Of a stretch of 64,000 nt of DNA, positions 1-7,582 are shown piece by piece. The DNA is from Elusimicrobiaceae bacterium (GTDB lineage: Bacteria > Elusimicrobiota > Elusimicrobia > Elusimicrobiales > Elusimicrobiaceae): positions 1-64,000 of the forward strand of contig JAGCWX010000012.1 of assembly GCA_017961585.1 (NCBI GenBank), given 5' to 3'. Both the position numbers and the translations under genes were made by a program. Position 1 is the stretch's first letter; each line of letters begins with the position of its first letter. A model generated the notes under the pieces. It did not search any database. It was not told the DNA's origin and worked only from the letters and a program-made list of their open reading frames with translations.

Positions 1-175
1 GAAAGCCGAAAAGTATTTAAAAATGTCTCAATGGGCAGCGCAATCCGGCAACGTAAGCGGTGCTATTAGCTCAGCTGAAAAAGCTATGAAGTACGCCCAA
101 GACGCCGGATTATTTGCCGAAGAGTTAGCCCCGTACCAGGAAGCACTGAACCAGGCAAAAGCTTTGGCTAAATAA
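1..175 (+). CDS. C-terminal end of an unknown alanine-rich helical protein (5' partial)
   Basis: An open frame enters at the left edge (first full codon at base 2) and stops with TAA at 173-175, giving 57 visible residues. The composition is rich in Ala, Glu and Lys (for example SSAEKAMKYAQDAGLFAEE), which reads as paired amphipathic helices like the last TPR-type repeat of a longer protein. This is inference, because the family cannot be named from the tail. A perfect hairpin terminator follows 28 bases later, so the gene ends a transcription unit ahead of the groES promoter. Confidence 0.7.
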   Translation, partial: KAEKYLKMSQWAAQSGNVSGAISSAEKAMKYAQDAGLFAEELAPYQEALNQAKALAK

Positions 176-203
176 ACCAAGTAGTACACATTAAAACCAT
201 TAC

Positions 204-234
204 AAATCCCCGGGTTAGCTCCCGGGGATTTCTT
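204..234 (+). terminator. Intrinsic terminator after the partial gene
   Basis: An 11-bp perfect stem (AAATCCCCGGG at 204-214 with CCCGGGGATTT at 221-231) closes a 6-nt loop and runs into a short T-rich tract. It separates the upstream unit from groES. Confidence 0.85.
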
Positions 235-262
235 CAATACTCACGTTTTTGAACAAGTAAAA

Positions 263-337
263 TTAGCACTCTACAAAAGCGCTTGACAATTTTGCCACAT
301 ATATGATAAACTAGCATTATCACAAGACGAGTGCTAA
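263..337 (+). promoter_or_regulatory. groES-groEL promoter with two imperfect CIRCE (HrcA) operators
   Basis: TTGACA at 283-288 is a consensus -35 box, and weak -10 candidates lie at 305-312. The CIRCE consensus is TTAGCACTC-N9-GAGTGCTAA. A perfect left arm sits at 263-271. Nine bases on, 281-289 matches the right arm at 5 of 9 positions and covers the -35 box. A perfect right arm sits at 329-337. Nine bases before it, CTAGCATTA (311-319) matches the left arm at 6 of 9. The two perfect arms therefore belong to two half-degenerate operators that bracket the promoter. HrcA repression of groE is known in many bacteria; the double layout is what the sequence shows here. Confidence 0.8.
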
Positions 338-372
338 AAAACCCGTTATTTGTGAACTATTTAGGAGGAATT

Positions 373-666
373 ATGGCAAATATCAAATTCAAACCGTTGG
401 GCGACAGAGTATTTGTAAAGCCCATTGAACGCGAAACAATGAAGGGGGGAATCATCATTCCCGATACCGCCAAAGAAAAACCCATGGAAGGCGAAGTACT
501 GGCTGTAGGCGCCGGGAAACTGACCGACAAGGGTGAACGTGCCGCTATGGACGTTAAAAAAGGCGACCGCGTACTTTACGGTAAATATTCCGGCACCGAA
601 GTTAAGCTGGATGACGAAACGTTTTTAATCCTACATCAGGACGAAATCCTGGGGATTTTAGGGTAA
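373..666 (+). CDS. groES: Co-chaperonin GroES (Hsp10)
   Basis: This 97-residue protein begins [17 protein letters not shown] and has the usual GroES length and mobile-loop region ([19 protein letters not shown], about residues 16-34). It forms the heptameric lid that caps GroEL in the cytoplasm during ATP-driven folding. The frame is open further upstream to 331, but TTAGGAGGA directly precedes the ATG at 373 and the CIRCE element overlaps the extra segment, so 373 is the start. groEL follows after 21 bases as an operon. Regulation is probably by HrcA through the upstream CIRCE sites. Confidence 0.97.
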   Translation: MANIKFKPLGDRVFVKPIERETMKGGIIIPDTAKEKPMEGEVLAVGAGKLTDKGERAAMDVKKGDRVLYGKYSGTEVKLDDETFLILHQDEILGILG

Positions 667-687
667 TATATATAAGGAGTAAAATTT

Positions 688-2322
688 ATGGCAAAACAAA
701 TTATTTATGGTGATCAAGCCCGCGCCAAAATGAAATCGGGCATTGAAAAAGTAGCCAACGCCGTGCGTGTAACGTTGGGGCCCAAGGGTCGCAGTGTAGT
801 GCTGGAAAAAAAGTTCGGTTCTCCGCTTATTATTGACGACGGTGTAACCATTGCCAAAGATATTGAGTTAGAAGATAAGTTTGAAAATATGGGCGCGCAG
901 CTCATCCGCGAAGTGGCCTCTAAAACTAACGACGTCGCTGGCGACGGTACCACCACCGCCACCGTGCTGGCCAACGCCATGCTGACCGAAGGGATTAAAA
1001 ACATCACCGCCGGTGCCAACCCCACGCTCGTTAAAAAAGGCATTGAAAAAGCCGTGGAAGTAACCAAAGAAGCGTTGGAAAAAATGCACAAACCGGTCAA
1101 AACCAAAGAAGAAAAAGCGCAAATTGCCACCATTTCTTCCAACGACCGCGAAATCGGCAACATGATTGCCGAAGCGATTGAAAAAGTAGGTGCCGAAGGC
1201 GTCATCACCGTGGAAGAAGGCAAAACCGCTACCACGCAACTAGACATTGTGGAAGGGATGCAATTTGACCGCGGCTACATTTCGCCCTACTTTGTAACCG
1301 ATTCCGAACGTATGGAATGTGTGTTGGAAAACCCTTACATTATTATTACGGATAACAAAATCTCGTCCATGAATGAGCTCTTGCCGATTTTGGAAAAAAT
1401 CGTACAAAGCGGTAAGCAGTTCTTAATCGTGGCCGAAGATGTAGACGGCGAAGCCCTGGCCACGTTGGTGGTCAACAAATTGCGCGGTACGTTAAAAGGA
1501 TGCGCCGTAAAAGCCCCCGGCTTTGGCGACCGCCGCAAAGAAATGTTGGAAGATATTGCCGTCCTCACCGGCGGGAATGTCATTAGCGAAGAACGCGGCA
1601 TGAAGTTGGATAAAGCCGAATTGCCGATGCTTGGTCAATGTGCCCGCGTGGTGATTGACAAAGAAAATACCACCATCGTTTCCGGCAAAGGCGAAAAGGC
1701 CTCCATTGATGCTCGCACCGCCCAAATCCGCAAACAAATTGAAAACTCCACCAGCGATTACGACAAAGAAAAATTGCAAGAACGCTTGGCAAAATTGGCC
1801 GGCGGCGTAGCCGTCATCAGCGTAGGTGCCGCAACCGAAACTGAACTCAAAGCCAAAAAAGCCAAAGTGGAAGACGCCAAAAACGCTACCAAAGCTGGCG
1901 TGGAAGAAGGTCTTGTTCCCGGTGGTGGGGTTGCGTTAGCACGCTGCCAAAAAGCGTTGGATGGTATCAAAGAAGATAACGAAGACGTCCGCACCGGTAT
2001 CAACATTGTGCGCAAAGCTTTAACGGCCCCCTTGAAACAAATTGCCGTCAACGCGGGCTTGGATGGCGCCGTAGTGGTTGATAAAGTACTTACTATGAAA
2101 GGTACGGCCGACGGTTACGATGCCGACAAGAACGAATATTGCGACCTGTTAAAAGCCGGCGTAGTAGACCCGGCAAAAGTGGTCCGCACTGCATTGGAAA
2201 ACGCGGCCTCTATTACGGGCACGGTTCTCCTCACCGAAACCCTCGTGGCCGACGCGCCGGAAAAAGAACATCCCGCACCTGCCGGAATGCCCGGCATGGG
2301 TGGAATGCCCGGCATGATGTAA
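688..2322 (+). CDS. groEL: Chaperonin GroEL (Hsp60)
   Basis: This is full-length GroEL (544 residues), the ATPase barrel that refolds cytosolic proteins with GroES. Visible landmarks are TLGPKGRSV near residue 30, the nucleotide-binding [13 protein letters not shown] near residue 85, the [10 protein letters not shown] apical entry near 200, the [13 protein letters not shown] hinge near 410, and the Gly-Met tail ending GGMPGMM. AAGGAGTAA precedes the ATG. The gene is co-transcribed with groES and closed by a strong terminator. Nothing unusual is seen in the coding region. Confidence 0.98.
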   Translation: MAKQIIYGDQARAKMKSGIEKVANAVRVTLGPKGRSVVLEKKFGSPLIIDDGVTIAKDIELEDKFENMGAQLIREVASKTNDVAGDGTTTATVLANAMLTEGIKNITAGANPTLVKKGIEKAVEVTKEALEKMHKPVKTKEEKAQIATISSNDREIGNMIAEAIEKVGAEGVITVEEGKTATTQLDIVEGMQFDRGYISPYFVTDSERMECVLENPYIIITDNKISSMNELLPILEKIVQSGKQFLIVAEDVDGEALATLVVNKLRGTLKGCAVKAPGFGDRRKEMLEDIAVLTGGNVISEERGMKLDKAELPMLGQCARVVIDKENTTIVSGKGEKASIDARTAQIRKQIENSTSDYDKEKLQERLAKLAGGVAVISVGAATETELKAKKAKVEDAKNATKAGVEEGLVPGGGVALARCQKALDGIKEDNEDVRTGINIVRKALTAPLKQIAVNAGLDGAVVVDKVLTMKGTADGYDADKNEYCDLLKAGVVDPAKVVRTALENAASITGTVLLTETLVADAPEKEHPAPAGMPGMGGMPGMM

Positions 2323-2361
2323 TGCAAAGGCGCACCGCCTGTTTCCGCGTCAATTAATTAC

Positions 2362-2403
2362 AAAACCTCCTCGTGTGGCAATTGCCGCGAGGGGGTTTTT
2401 TTG
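2362..2403 (+). terminator. Intrinsic terminator of the groES-groEL operon
   Basis: A 12-bp stem (AAAACCTCCTCG with CGAGGGGGTTTT, one G-T wobble) is followed by a run of seven T. Confidence 0.9.
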
Positions 2404-2419
2404 TACGAGCCGCTATCCT

Positions 2420-2488
2420 CTAGGTCCAAGGGCCTAAAAACATCTAGGTCCAAAGACCCCTTGAAATTTCAGCAAATACCCTTATACT
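2420..2488 (+). promoter_or_regulatory. Promoter with two TAGGTCC direct repeats
   Basis: CTAGGTCCAAGGGCC (2420-2434) is repeated as CTAGGTCCAAAGACC (2444-2458), 24 bp apart. The second copy abuts a promoter, TTGAAA (2461-2466), 16 bp, TATACT (2483-2488). Related TAGGTCC elements lie upstream of the secreted-protein genes at 14503 and 26834, so this is a candidate binding site for a shared regulator. Confidence 0.6.
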
Positions 2489-2526
2489 ATTAATGTAGCG
2501 AAAAAAGTACCAGGAGGATTTGAATT

Positions 2527-3255
2527 ATGAAAAAAATAATGACATTTGTAATCTGTTTGTTTGTCCTGGCTGTGGCCACGCAAGCACAAACTATCGGCCC
2601 TCGGCTTAATCAAGCTTCAAGAAATTTGAATACAGCTGTTGAAAGAGCACTTCAAAAACAGGCCAAACCCTTGAGTGAAAAAATTGCACGGGCGCTCTTG
2701 GTGGATGTTGGTTTTACCTACCATAGTTATGTGTATAACAAACTCGGGCAACAAATCGGCAGACAAGAGAAAGGGATTGCCTGTCAGGGCATGTTTGTCA
2801 ATGCGGCAGGTTATATCGCCGTCCCTAACGAGTGTATAAAAACCCTTCAAAGCACTATGGCCAAAGATGCCGCACAAGACGATCTGGAAGTGATTAAAGA
2901 TAGTCTTAGATTTCATGCCATTAAGTATGGTTCACCTGATAATGTAAATGAGAAACCGTTCTTACTATATAGCTTTGTTGGCCAGAAAGATGAAATTACA
3001 CTCAAAAATTTCAAACAGGAAAATGGTTATTATGGCATTTCCATAAAGGACATACCGATGGATTCCATATTTATGCATCAAATGAGAGATCAAGGTATTG
3101 GGACACAGGATATTGTACAGGAGTTGCTGCGCTATCTCAAAGAACTTTTTAATCGCGTAGGAAGCCGTCAGTTAACAGTCGAGACGGTACGATATCAATT
3201 GTATAAACACCACAATACGAAGGTTACAAGTCAATTCCTTTCCGATGACATATAA
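2527..3255 (+). CDS. Secreted protein of unknown function, possible degenerate trypsin-like fold
   Basis: This 242-residue protein has a clear signal peptide (KKIMTFVICLFVLAVATQAQ, cleavage after about residue 20), so it is periplasmic or exported. A helical stretch follows (residues 25-55). The segment CQGMFVNAAGYIAVPNECI (about residues 85-103) resembles the strand-turn around the catalytic His of HtrA/trypsin-type proteases (GxFVxxxGYIxTNxHV), with Glu or Cys where His would be. If the fold is right the enzyme is dead. This is inference. AGGAGGATT precedes the ATG. The gene stands alone between its own promoter and terminator, and its promoter shares a motif with two other secreted-protein genes here. 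Confidence 0.75.
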   Translation: MKKIMTFVICLFVLAVATQAQTIGPRLNQASRNLNTAVERALQKQAKPLSEKIARALLVDVGFTYHSYVYNKLGQQIGRQEKGIACQGMFVNAAGYIAVPNECIKTLQSTMAKDAAQDDLEVIKDSLRFHAIKYGSPDNVNEKPFLLYSFVGQKDEITLKNFKQENGYYGISIKDIPMDSIFMHQMRDQGIGTQDIVQELLRYLKELFNRVGSRQLTVETVRYQLYKHHNTKVTSQFLSDDI

Positions 3256-3265
3256 CTTATCATAT

Positions 3266-3294
3266 ACGCCTCCTGCAAAGGAGGCGTTTTTTTT
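3266..3294 (+). terminator. Intrinsic terminator
   Basis: An 8-bp GC-rich stem (ACGCCTCC with GGAGGCGT), a 6-nt loop and eight T residues. Confidence 0.92.
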
Positions 3295-3379
3295 GGGGCC
3301 AAGTAATTAAAAAAGTGCGGGCGCTTGCGGCCTCATTATTATATAATGAGATATATTCCATTTAAGGAGGGTGAATTTT

Positions 3380-4183
3380 ATGGCACAAAACCCCATGTTT
3401 AACGAAGAAGCTTTCAAACGCGCCCAAGCCCAACATCAACGCGGCTTTGCCATGCAGGATGGCCCGGCGGCGCAAGAAACATTTGAACAACCCATGCATG
3501 TGGTACGCGGGATAGACCGGGCCAATTGCATGACGTTGCAAGGCACCATTAACAAAACGTTTTTCTTACTGCTGATTTGTGTGGTGGGGGGAATGCTCAG
3601 CTGGACCAACCCGCAAGCGTGGATTTCCTACACTGGCTTGCTGGCCATTGGGGCATTAGTGGTGGCGATTGTAACGGCGTTTAAACCTGCCATTTCTATG
3701 TTTACCGCGCCTGTTTACGCGTTTTTAGAAGGGACACTCTTAGGAGCTCTTTCAGCGATGTATAATGCCCAGTGGGACGGTATTGTGTTTAACGCCGTAT
3801 CCATTACAGTGCTTGTATTTTTCTTTATGTTGTTCCTTTATAAATTCCAAATTATCCGCGTAACCAACGGGCTGATGAAAGGGATTTTTGCCGCCACCGC
3901 CGCCATAGCGGTGCTGTATATCGGCTCGTGGATTTTGTCTTTGTTCGGGGTGAGCACGGCATATTTAACGTCTTCCTCACCACTTTCTATCGGCATTAGC
4001 GTGGTAGTGTGCATTGTGGCCGCACTCAACTTCCTAACGGATTTTGAATTTATCAACCGCATGACCGGGGAGTACGAAGCCCCCAAATATATGGAATGGT
4101 ATGCCGGATTTAGTTTGCTAGTTACACTGATATGGCTCTACCTTGAAATTTTACGCTTGCTGGGAAAAACCCGTAGCCGCTAA
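3380..4183 (+). CDS. Bax inhibitor-1-like (YetJ/YccA-type) integral membrane protein
   Basis: This 267-residue protein has a hydrophilic N-terminus of about 55 residues followed by seven predicted membrane helices, ending in the typical EAPKYMEWYAGFSLLVTLIWLYLEILRLL-type region. Both the layout and the tail fit the prokaryotic Bax inhibitor-1-like family, whose members are pH-sensitive calcium-leak or stress-related inner-membrane proteins. The role here is unproven. The frame extends three codons upstream to a GTG at 3371, but AAGGAGG followed by the ATG at 3380 is the better start. A TATAAT box at 3342-3347 provides a promoter. The gene appears monocistronic. Confidence 0.85.
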   Translation: MAQNPMFNEEAFKRAQAQHQRGFAMQDGPAAQETFEQPMHVVRGIDRANCMTLQGTINKTFFLLLICVVGGMLSWTNPQAWISYTGLLAIGALVVAIVTAFKPAISMFTAPVYAFLEGTLLGALSAMYNAQWDGIVFNAVSITVLVFFFMLFLYKFQIIRVTNGLMKGIFAATAAIAVLYIGSWILSLFGVSTAYLTSSSPLSIGISVVVCIVAALNFLTDFEFINRMTGEYEAPKYMEWYAGFSLLVTLIWLYLEILRLLGKTRSR

Positions 4184-4204
4184 ATTCCTATCCTTAAACC
4201 TACC

Positions 4205-4244
4205 CCAAAGGCCCACGTAAAATTGGGCCTTTGGGCCCTTGTTT
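4205..4244 (+). terminator. Probable terminator hairpin
   Basis: An 11-bp perfect stem (CCAAAGGCCCA at 4205-4215 with TGGGCCTTTGG at 4224-4234) is followed by a weak T-tract, GTTTT. Confidence 0.7.
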
Positions 4245-4298
4245 TATTCATCAACGAAAGTTAAAATATAAGTAATAATAGACGGTACGGAGAAAATT

Positions 4299-4709
4299 AT
4301 GAAAAAAAATATTTGTTTTGCTCTTTGTGTGGTGTTATTTTTAGGCGTAGGTGCCATTGCCAAAACCGTTTCTAGTCAAGAGCTATCACGCCAAGTAGAC
4401 CAGAAAATAGAACAAACGGTACAAAACCAACAACAAATTGCGGCCTTTACACAGCAGTTGGCTCAAAAAGACCCGGCTAAATTGGCCAACTTTTTGTTGG
4501 AGGGAAAATTCGCTTACATCCATAATGGAAGCATTATTTTCCTGGGCGTTCAAAGTACGGGAGACGTGTTGGTAATCTGCAAAATAGAAGATTCCGACGT
4601 AGGTACTTTCTATTATACGGTCCACAAAAAAGACAATAAAGTAACCGAACAAAGCACCTCCACGCCGCCAACCACACAGGATTTTGCTACGCTGTTTAAA
4701 CGCCAGTGA
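4299..4709 (+). CDS. Small secreted protein of unknown function
   Basis: This 136-residue protein has a signal peptide (KKNICFALCVVLFLGVGAIA, cleavage near residue 21). A Gln-rich helical segment (residues 25-60) follows, then a beta-rich half containing FAYIHNGSIIFLGVQSTGDVLVICKI. I do not recognise the family. It is probably periplasmic. The gene has its own weak promoter (a TAATAAT-like -10 near 4273) and a terminator on each side, so it is transcribed alone. A similar plan (signal peptide, Gln-rich helix, short beta part) recurs among other unknown secreted genes here, but no clear sequence homology is visible. Confidence 0.7.
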   Translation: MKKNICFALCVVLFLGVGAIAKTVSSQELSRQVDQKIEQTVQNQQQIAAFTQQLAQKDPAKLANFLLEGKFAYIHNGSIIFLGVQSTGDVLVICKIEDSDVGTFYYTVHKKDNKVTEQSTSTPPTTQDFATLFKRQ

Positions 4710-4730
4710 TAGTCAATTTTTCTCATTTAC

Positions 4731-4758
4731 AAAGCTCCGCTTACCTGCGGGGCTTTTA
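4731..4758 (+). terminator. Intrinsic terminator
   Basis: Stem AAAGCTCCGC / GCGGGGCTTT (one wobble pair) with a 6-nt loop and a short T run. Confidence 0.8.
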
Positions 4759-4781
4759 ATTTGGTAGAATGTAAATGTCGG

Positions 4782-4797
4782 GGTTGGTAGGCCAACC
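4782..4797 (+). promoter_or_regulatory. Short palindromic hairpin in the pgk leader
   Basis: GGTTGG-TAGG-CCAACC forms a perfect 6-bp stem with a 4-nt loop between a TAGAAT -10-like box (4765-4770) and the ribosome-binding site of pgk. It could be an operator or a 5' mRNA hairpin. The sequence alone does not decide. Confidence 0.4.
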
Positions 4798-4822
4798 TAC
4801 ATTATATTAAGGAGTAAACTGT

Positions 4823-6016
4823 ATGAATTTTAACAACATTAAAAAAATCCAAGATATGGATTTAAGAGACAAGAAAGTGCTCGTACGTGTGGACTACAAC
4901 GTGCCACTTAAAGACGGTAAAGTAGACAACACTAAACGTATCGTAGCCACTGAAAAAACTATTAAACATTTGCTCGCTAACAACTGCCGCGTAGTGCTCA
5001 TTGCCCACTTGGGCCGCCCCAAAGGCAAAGTCTGCCCCGAATTTAGCTTAGCCCCTGTGGCCAAAGAAGTAGAAAAGTTATTTGGCGTACCGGTACACTT
5101 TGCCAAAGATTGCATTGGCGAAGAAGCCGACAAAGTGGTGGCCGAAACTAAAAACGGCGAAATTGCCCTTTTGGAAAACTTGCGCTTCCACCCCAAAGAA
5201 GAAAAGAACGACAGCAACTTTGCCAAACAACTGGCTAAACATGGCGAACTATTTGTGCAAGAAGCATTTGGTACCGTGCACCGCGCCCACGCTTCTACCA
5301 GTGCTATTACCGATTATTTGCCCGGCTGCGCTGGGTTCTTAGTGCAAAAAGAAGTGGAATTTTTAGGCAAAGCCCTTGAAAACCCGGCCCGCCCGTTTGC
5401 GGCTGTTATCGGCGGGGCAAAAGTATCCGACAAAATTTTACTGCTCAACAATTTGCTTGATAAAGTCAACGTGCTCATCATCGGCGGCGGAATGGCGTAT
5501 ACGTTCTTAAAAGCCAAAGGGGTTGAAATCGGCAAATCGTTGGTAGATGACACCAAAATTGACGAAGCCAAACAGGTTATGCAAAAAGCCGCAGACAAAG
5601 GCGTCAAAATGTTGATGCCCATTGACTTCCGCGTTTCCAGCGAATTTTCCGAAACCGCTACCGCCACGGATAGCGATGTAATCCCGGCGGATAAAGAATC
5701 CATGGACATCGGCCCCAAAACCGAAAAATTATTCCACGATGCTATTTTGGAATGCAAAACCATTTTCTGGAACGGGCCCATGGGCGTGTTTGAATTCCCG
5801 AATTTTGCCCACGGCAGTTTTGCCATTGCCAACGCTATGATTGAAGCCACTCAAAAAGGTGCTATATCCATCATTGGCGGAGGGGATAGTGTAAACGTCC
5901 TTAAAAAAGGCAAAATTGACCAAAAAGCGTTTTCACACGTATCCACTGGCGGTGGTGCCAGCATGGAATTTGTAGAAGGTAAGGAACTTCCTGGCCTTGT
6001 AGCATTAGCCAAATAA
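4823..6016 (+). CDS. pgk: Phosphoglycerate kinase
   Basis: This 397-residue enzyme converts 1,3-bisphosphoglycerate and ADP to 3-phosphoglycerate and ATP in glycolysis. Recognisable features are VLVRVDYNVPLKDGKV near residue 20, the substrate-binding HLGRPKG near 62, LLENLRFHPKEEKND near 115, GGAKVSDKI near 198, NGPMGVFEF near 317 and the C-terminal GGGDSVNVL and STGGGASMEF nucleotide-binding loops. Length is normal and all core motifs are intact. AAGGAG precedes the ATG. The leader holds a small palindrome. Ends with a strong GC-rich hairpin ahead of secG. Confidence 0.98.
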   Translation: MNFNNIKKIQDMDLRDKKVLVRVDYNVPLKDGKVDNTKRIVATEKTIKHLLANNCRVVLIAHLGRPKGKVCPEFSLAPVAKEVEKLFGVPVHFAKDCIGEEADKVVAETKNGEIALLENLRFHPKEEKNDSNFAKQLAKHGELFVQEAFGTVHRAHASTSAITDYLPGCAGFLVQKEVEFLGKALENPARPFAAVIGGAKVSDKILLLNNLLDKVNVLIIGGGMAYTFLKAKGVEIGKSLVDDTKIDEAKQVMQKAADKGVKMLMPIDFRVSSEFSETATATDSDVIPADKESMDIGPKTEKLFHDAILECKTIFWNGPMGVFEFPNFAHGSFAIANAMIEATQKGAISIIGGGDSVNVLKKGKIDQKAFSHVSTGGGASMEFVEGKELPGLVALAK

Positions 6017-6027
6017 GCATATCATAA

Positions 6028-6053
6028 TATCCCCCGGCAAAAACCGGGGGATA
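6028..6053 (+). terminator. Terminator-like hairpin after pgk
   Basis: A 10-bp perfect stem (TATCCCCCGG with CCGGGGGATA) around a 6-nt loop. The following T-tract is poor, so termination may be partial. Confidence 0.65.
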
Positions 6054-6075
6054 GTTATGTATAGCCAAAAATTTG

Positions 6076-6088
6076 TATAATATAGGTA
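6076..6088 (+). promoter_or_regulatory. secG promoter, -10 TATAAT followed by ATAGGTA
   Basis: TATAATATAGGTA occurs identically here, at 7568 and at 19552. The -10 box is perfect, no clear -35 box is seen, and the transcript start is expected just downstream. Confidence 0.7.
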
Positions 6089-6109
6089 CTTAATTTTTAG
6101 GAGAGATAC

Positions 6110-6394
6110 ATGTACGGACTTATTTTAACCATTCACTTGTTGGCGTGCGTGCTGCTGATTTTAATTGTGCTCTTGCAAAGCGGAAAAGGTTCCGCCGCGG
6201 GCATTTTTGGTGCATCGGGTGCAGATAATTTATTTGCCAGCCCCACTGCCTTCAACGCCGTCAACAAATTTACAGCCGTGCTAGCTGTGGTGCTAATGCT
6301 TACGTCTATCGCGCTGACGATTGCGTCCAACAAATCGCGCACGACTTCCGTGTTAGACAACGTGCAAATCCCGGCTGAAGCGCCGGCTAAGTAA
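6110..6394 (+). CDS. secG: Protein-export membrane protein SecG
   Basis: This 94-residue protein has two membrane helices (about residues 3-22 and 50-71) joined by the conserved LLQSGKGSAAGIFGASGADNLFASPTA loop that marks SecG. It is the auxiliary subunit of the SecYEG translocon in the inner membrane and assists SecA-driven export. GGAGAG precedes the ATG. A tRNA-Leu gene follows 54 bases downstream, an arrangement common after secG in many bacteria, so the two may be co-transcribed. Confidence 0.95.
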   Translation: MYGLILTIHLLACVLLILIVLLQSGKGSAAGIFGASGADNLFASPTAFNAVNKFTAVLAVVLMLTSIALTIASNKSRTTSVLDNVQIPAEAPAK

Positions 6395-6448
6395 GTAGTA
6401 ATTTAGTAGAATAGTTGTATCCCTTGTAGGACAATTTGAGCAGTTTAA

Positions 6449-6530
6449 GCGCGGATGGCGGAATTGGTATACGCGTGCGTTTGAGGGGCGCATGCCTTAC
6501 GGCTTGAGGGTTCGAGTCCCTCTCCGCGCA
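6449..6530 (+). tRNA. tRNA-Leu, anticodon GAG
   Basis: The 82-nt cloverleaf has acceptor GCGCGGA (6449-6455) paired with TCCGCGC (6523-6529) and discriminator A at 6530. The anticodon stem TGCGT/GCGCA closes loop TTGAGGG, giving anticodon GAG (reads CUC/CUU). A long variable arm typical of class II tRNA is present, and the T-arm is GAGGG-TTCGAGT-CCCTC. The 3' CCA is not encoded. Confidence 0.96.
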
Positions 6531-6538
6531 AAAATTTA

Positions 6539-6562
6539 AAACCGAGCGTATGCTCGGTTTTT
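6539..6562 (+). terminator. Intrinsic terminator after tRNA-Leu
   Basis: AAACCGAGC-GTAT-GCTCGGTTT, a 9-bp stem with a tetraloop and a T run. Confidence 0.9.
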
Positions 6563-6578
6563 GAATTTTTATGCGGAA

Positions 6579-6600
6579 GTGCACCCACTGCTGGGTGCAC
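6579..6600. repeat. Perfect 9-bp inverted repeat, candidate operator
   Basis: GTGCACCCA-CTGC-TGGGTGCAC is perfectly palindromic around a 4-nt centre and has no T-tract. It lies 42 bp upstream of the -10 box of the next gene. It may be a regulator site for the transporter at 6655. That is inference. Confidence 0.4.
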
Positions 6601-6642
6601 GTGAGAAATTGACCCTGCGCAACGTAACTCTTCCCAAAAAGC

Positions 6643-6657
6643 TATAATAAAGGTATG
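6643..6657 (+). promoter_or_regulatory. Leaderless promoter: TATAAT then 6 nt then ATG
   Basis: TATAAT at 6643-6648 is followed by AAAGGT and then the ATG at 6655. Transcription would begin at or next to the start codon, and no Shine-Dalgarno sequence can fit. Confidence 0.7.
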
Positions 6658-7539
6658 CACTATTCCCCGTTAATGGCGGCCTGGATTTGCTGGGCCATCG
6701 TCGGTTTATCGCCTATTATGGGTAAGTATGCAGCCGGCCTAATTAGCCCGGCGGTACTTGTTTTTTTAGGCACGCTACTAGGCGTACTTTACTTTGCCCC
6801 ATGGGTTACAAAAAACCATAAGTGGGAGGAACTCTTTGCGCCACAAACCGCGCTGAAATTTTTATTTATTGGCACGTTTGGCACCGCGCTACCGTTCACG
6901 GTTTTTTTAATTGCACTCCACTACACTACGCCGGGAAACGCGGCCATTTTGCAACAAAGTGAACTGATTTATTCCCTGCTGTTTGCGGCCCTGTTTTTGA
7001 AAGAATTTCCCGGGCGCGGCCAACTGGGGGGGAGTGCGCTTATCGTGTTAGGCGTGCTGATTATTCTACTTAAAGAGCAGTACACGCCGCGCTGGACGGG
7101 CGATTTGCTGATTGTTGGCAGCACGTGGATGCTGCAAGCCGGGTCCACCGTCGCAAAAAAATTGCCTAAACAGTTAGACTACCGCTTAATCGGCATGGCG
7201 CGCAACGTGTTTGCGTTGCCCGCGCTGCTTATCATTTTAGGCGTGATGTACGCCCTAGGCGAACCGTTCACCTTTCGCTCCACCGCCACCGCTTGGATGG
7301 CACTGGGATACACAGGTATTTTAAAATATGGGCTGGCGATGGTGGTTTGGTACAAAGCCATCCGCGCGCTGGATTTAAGCAAAGTAACTGCCATTTATTT
7401 ATCCTACCCGGTTCTCTCATTACTGCTATCGGCAGGATTAGGGCTTGAACAAATCACTCTACACCAAATCTTAGGGCTCGTCATTACGTGTGCCGGGGCC
7501 TACTGGGTCAGTTTAACCGTCCAAAAAGAAGGGCATTGA
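6655..7539 (+). CDS. EamA-family (DMT) transporter, copy 1
   Basis: This 294-residue protein has about ten hydrophobic helices arranged as two EamA repeats, with the typical TTPGNAAILQQSELIYSLLFAALFLKEFP motif in the first half and LDLSKVTAIYLSYPVLSLLLS in the second. It is an inner-membrane drug/metabolite exporter-superfamily carrier of unknown substrate. It has a close tandem paralogue at 7580. The ATG lies 6 nt after a TATAAT box with no ribosome-binding site, so translation is probably leaderless. Confidence 0.9.
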   Translation: MHYSPLMAAWICWAIVGLSPIMGKYAAGLISPAVLVFLGTLLGVLYFAPWVTKNHKWEELFAPQTALKFLFIGTFGTALPFTVFLIALHYTTPGNAAILQQSELIYSLLFAALFLKEFPGRGQLGGSALIVLGVLIILLKEQYTPRWTGDLLIVGSTWMLQAGSTVAKKLPKQLDYRLIGMARNVFALPALLIILGVMYALGEPFTFRSTATAWMALGYTGILKYGLAMVVWYKAIRALDLSKVTAIYLSYPVLSLLLSAGLGLEQITLHQILGLVITCAGAYWVSLTVQKEGH

Positions 7540-7567
7540 TTGGCCCCCGCACTCCCTCGTAATAAGG

Positions 7568-7582
7568 TATAATATAGGTATG
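7568..7582 (+). promoter_or_regulatory. Leaderless promoter: TATAAT then 6 nt then ATG
   Basis: TATAAT at 7568-7573, then ATAGGT, then the ATG at 7580. The spacing is identical to the promoter of the upstream paralogue. Confidence 0.7.

Noticed and set aside
263-337. A single CIRCE operator with a 57-bp spacer between its two perfect arms
   Set aside because: CIRCE spacing is normally nine bases. Both arms have a degenerate partner at exactly N9, so two imperfect operators fit better.
714-2051. Long minus-strand open frames inside groEL
   Set aside because: They are antisense shadows of a conserved gene, without ribosome-binding sites or recognisable protein features. Similar overlapping frames elsewhere were left out for the same reason.
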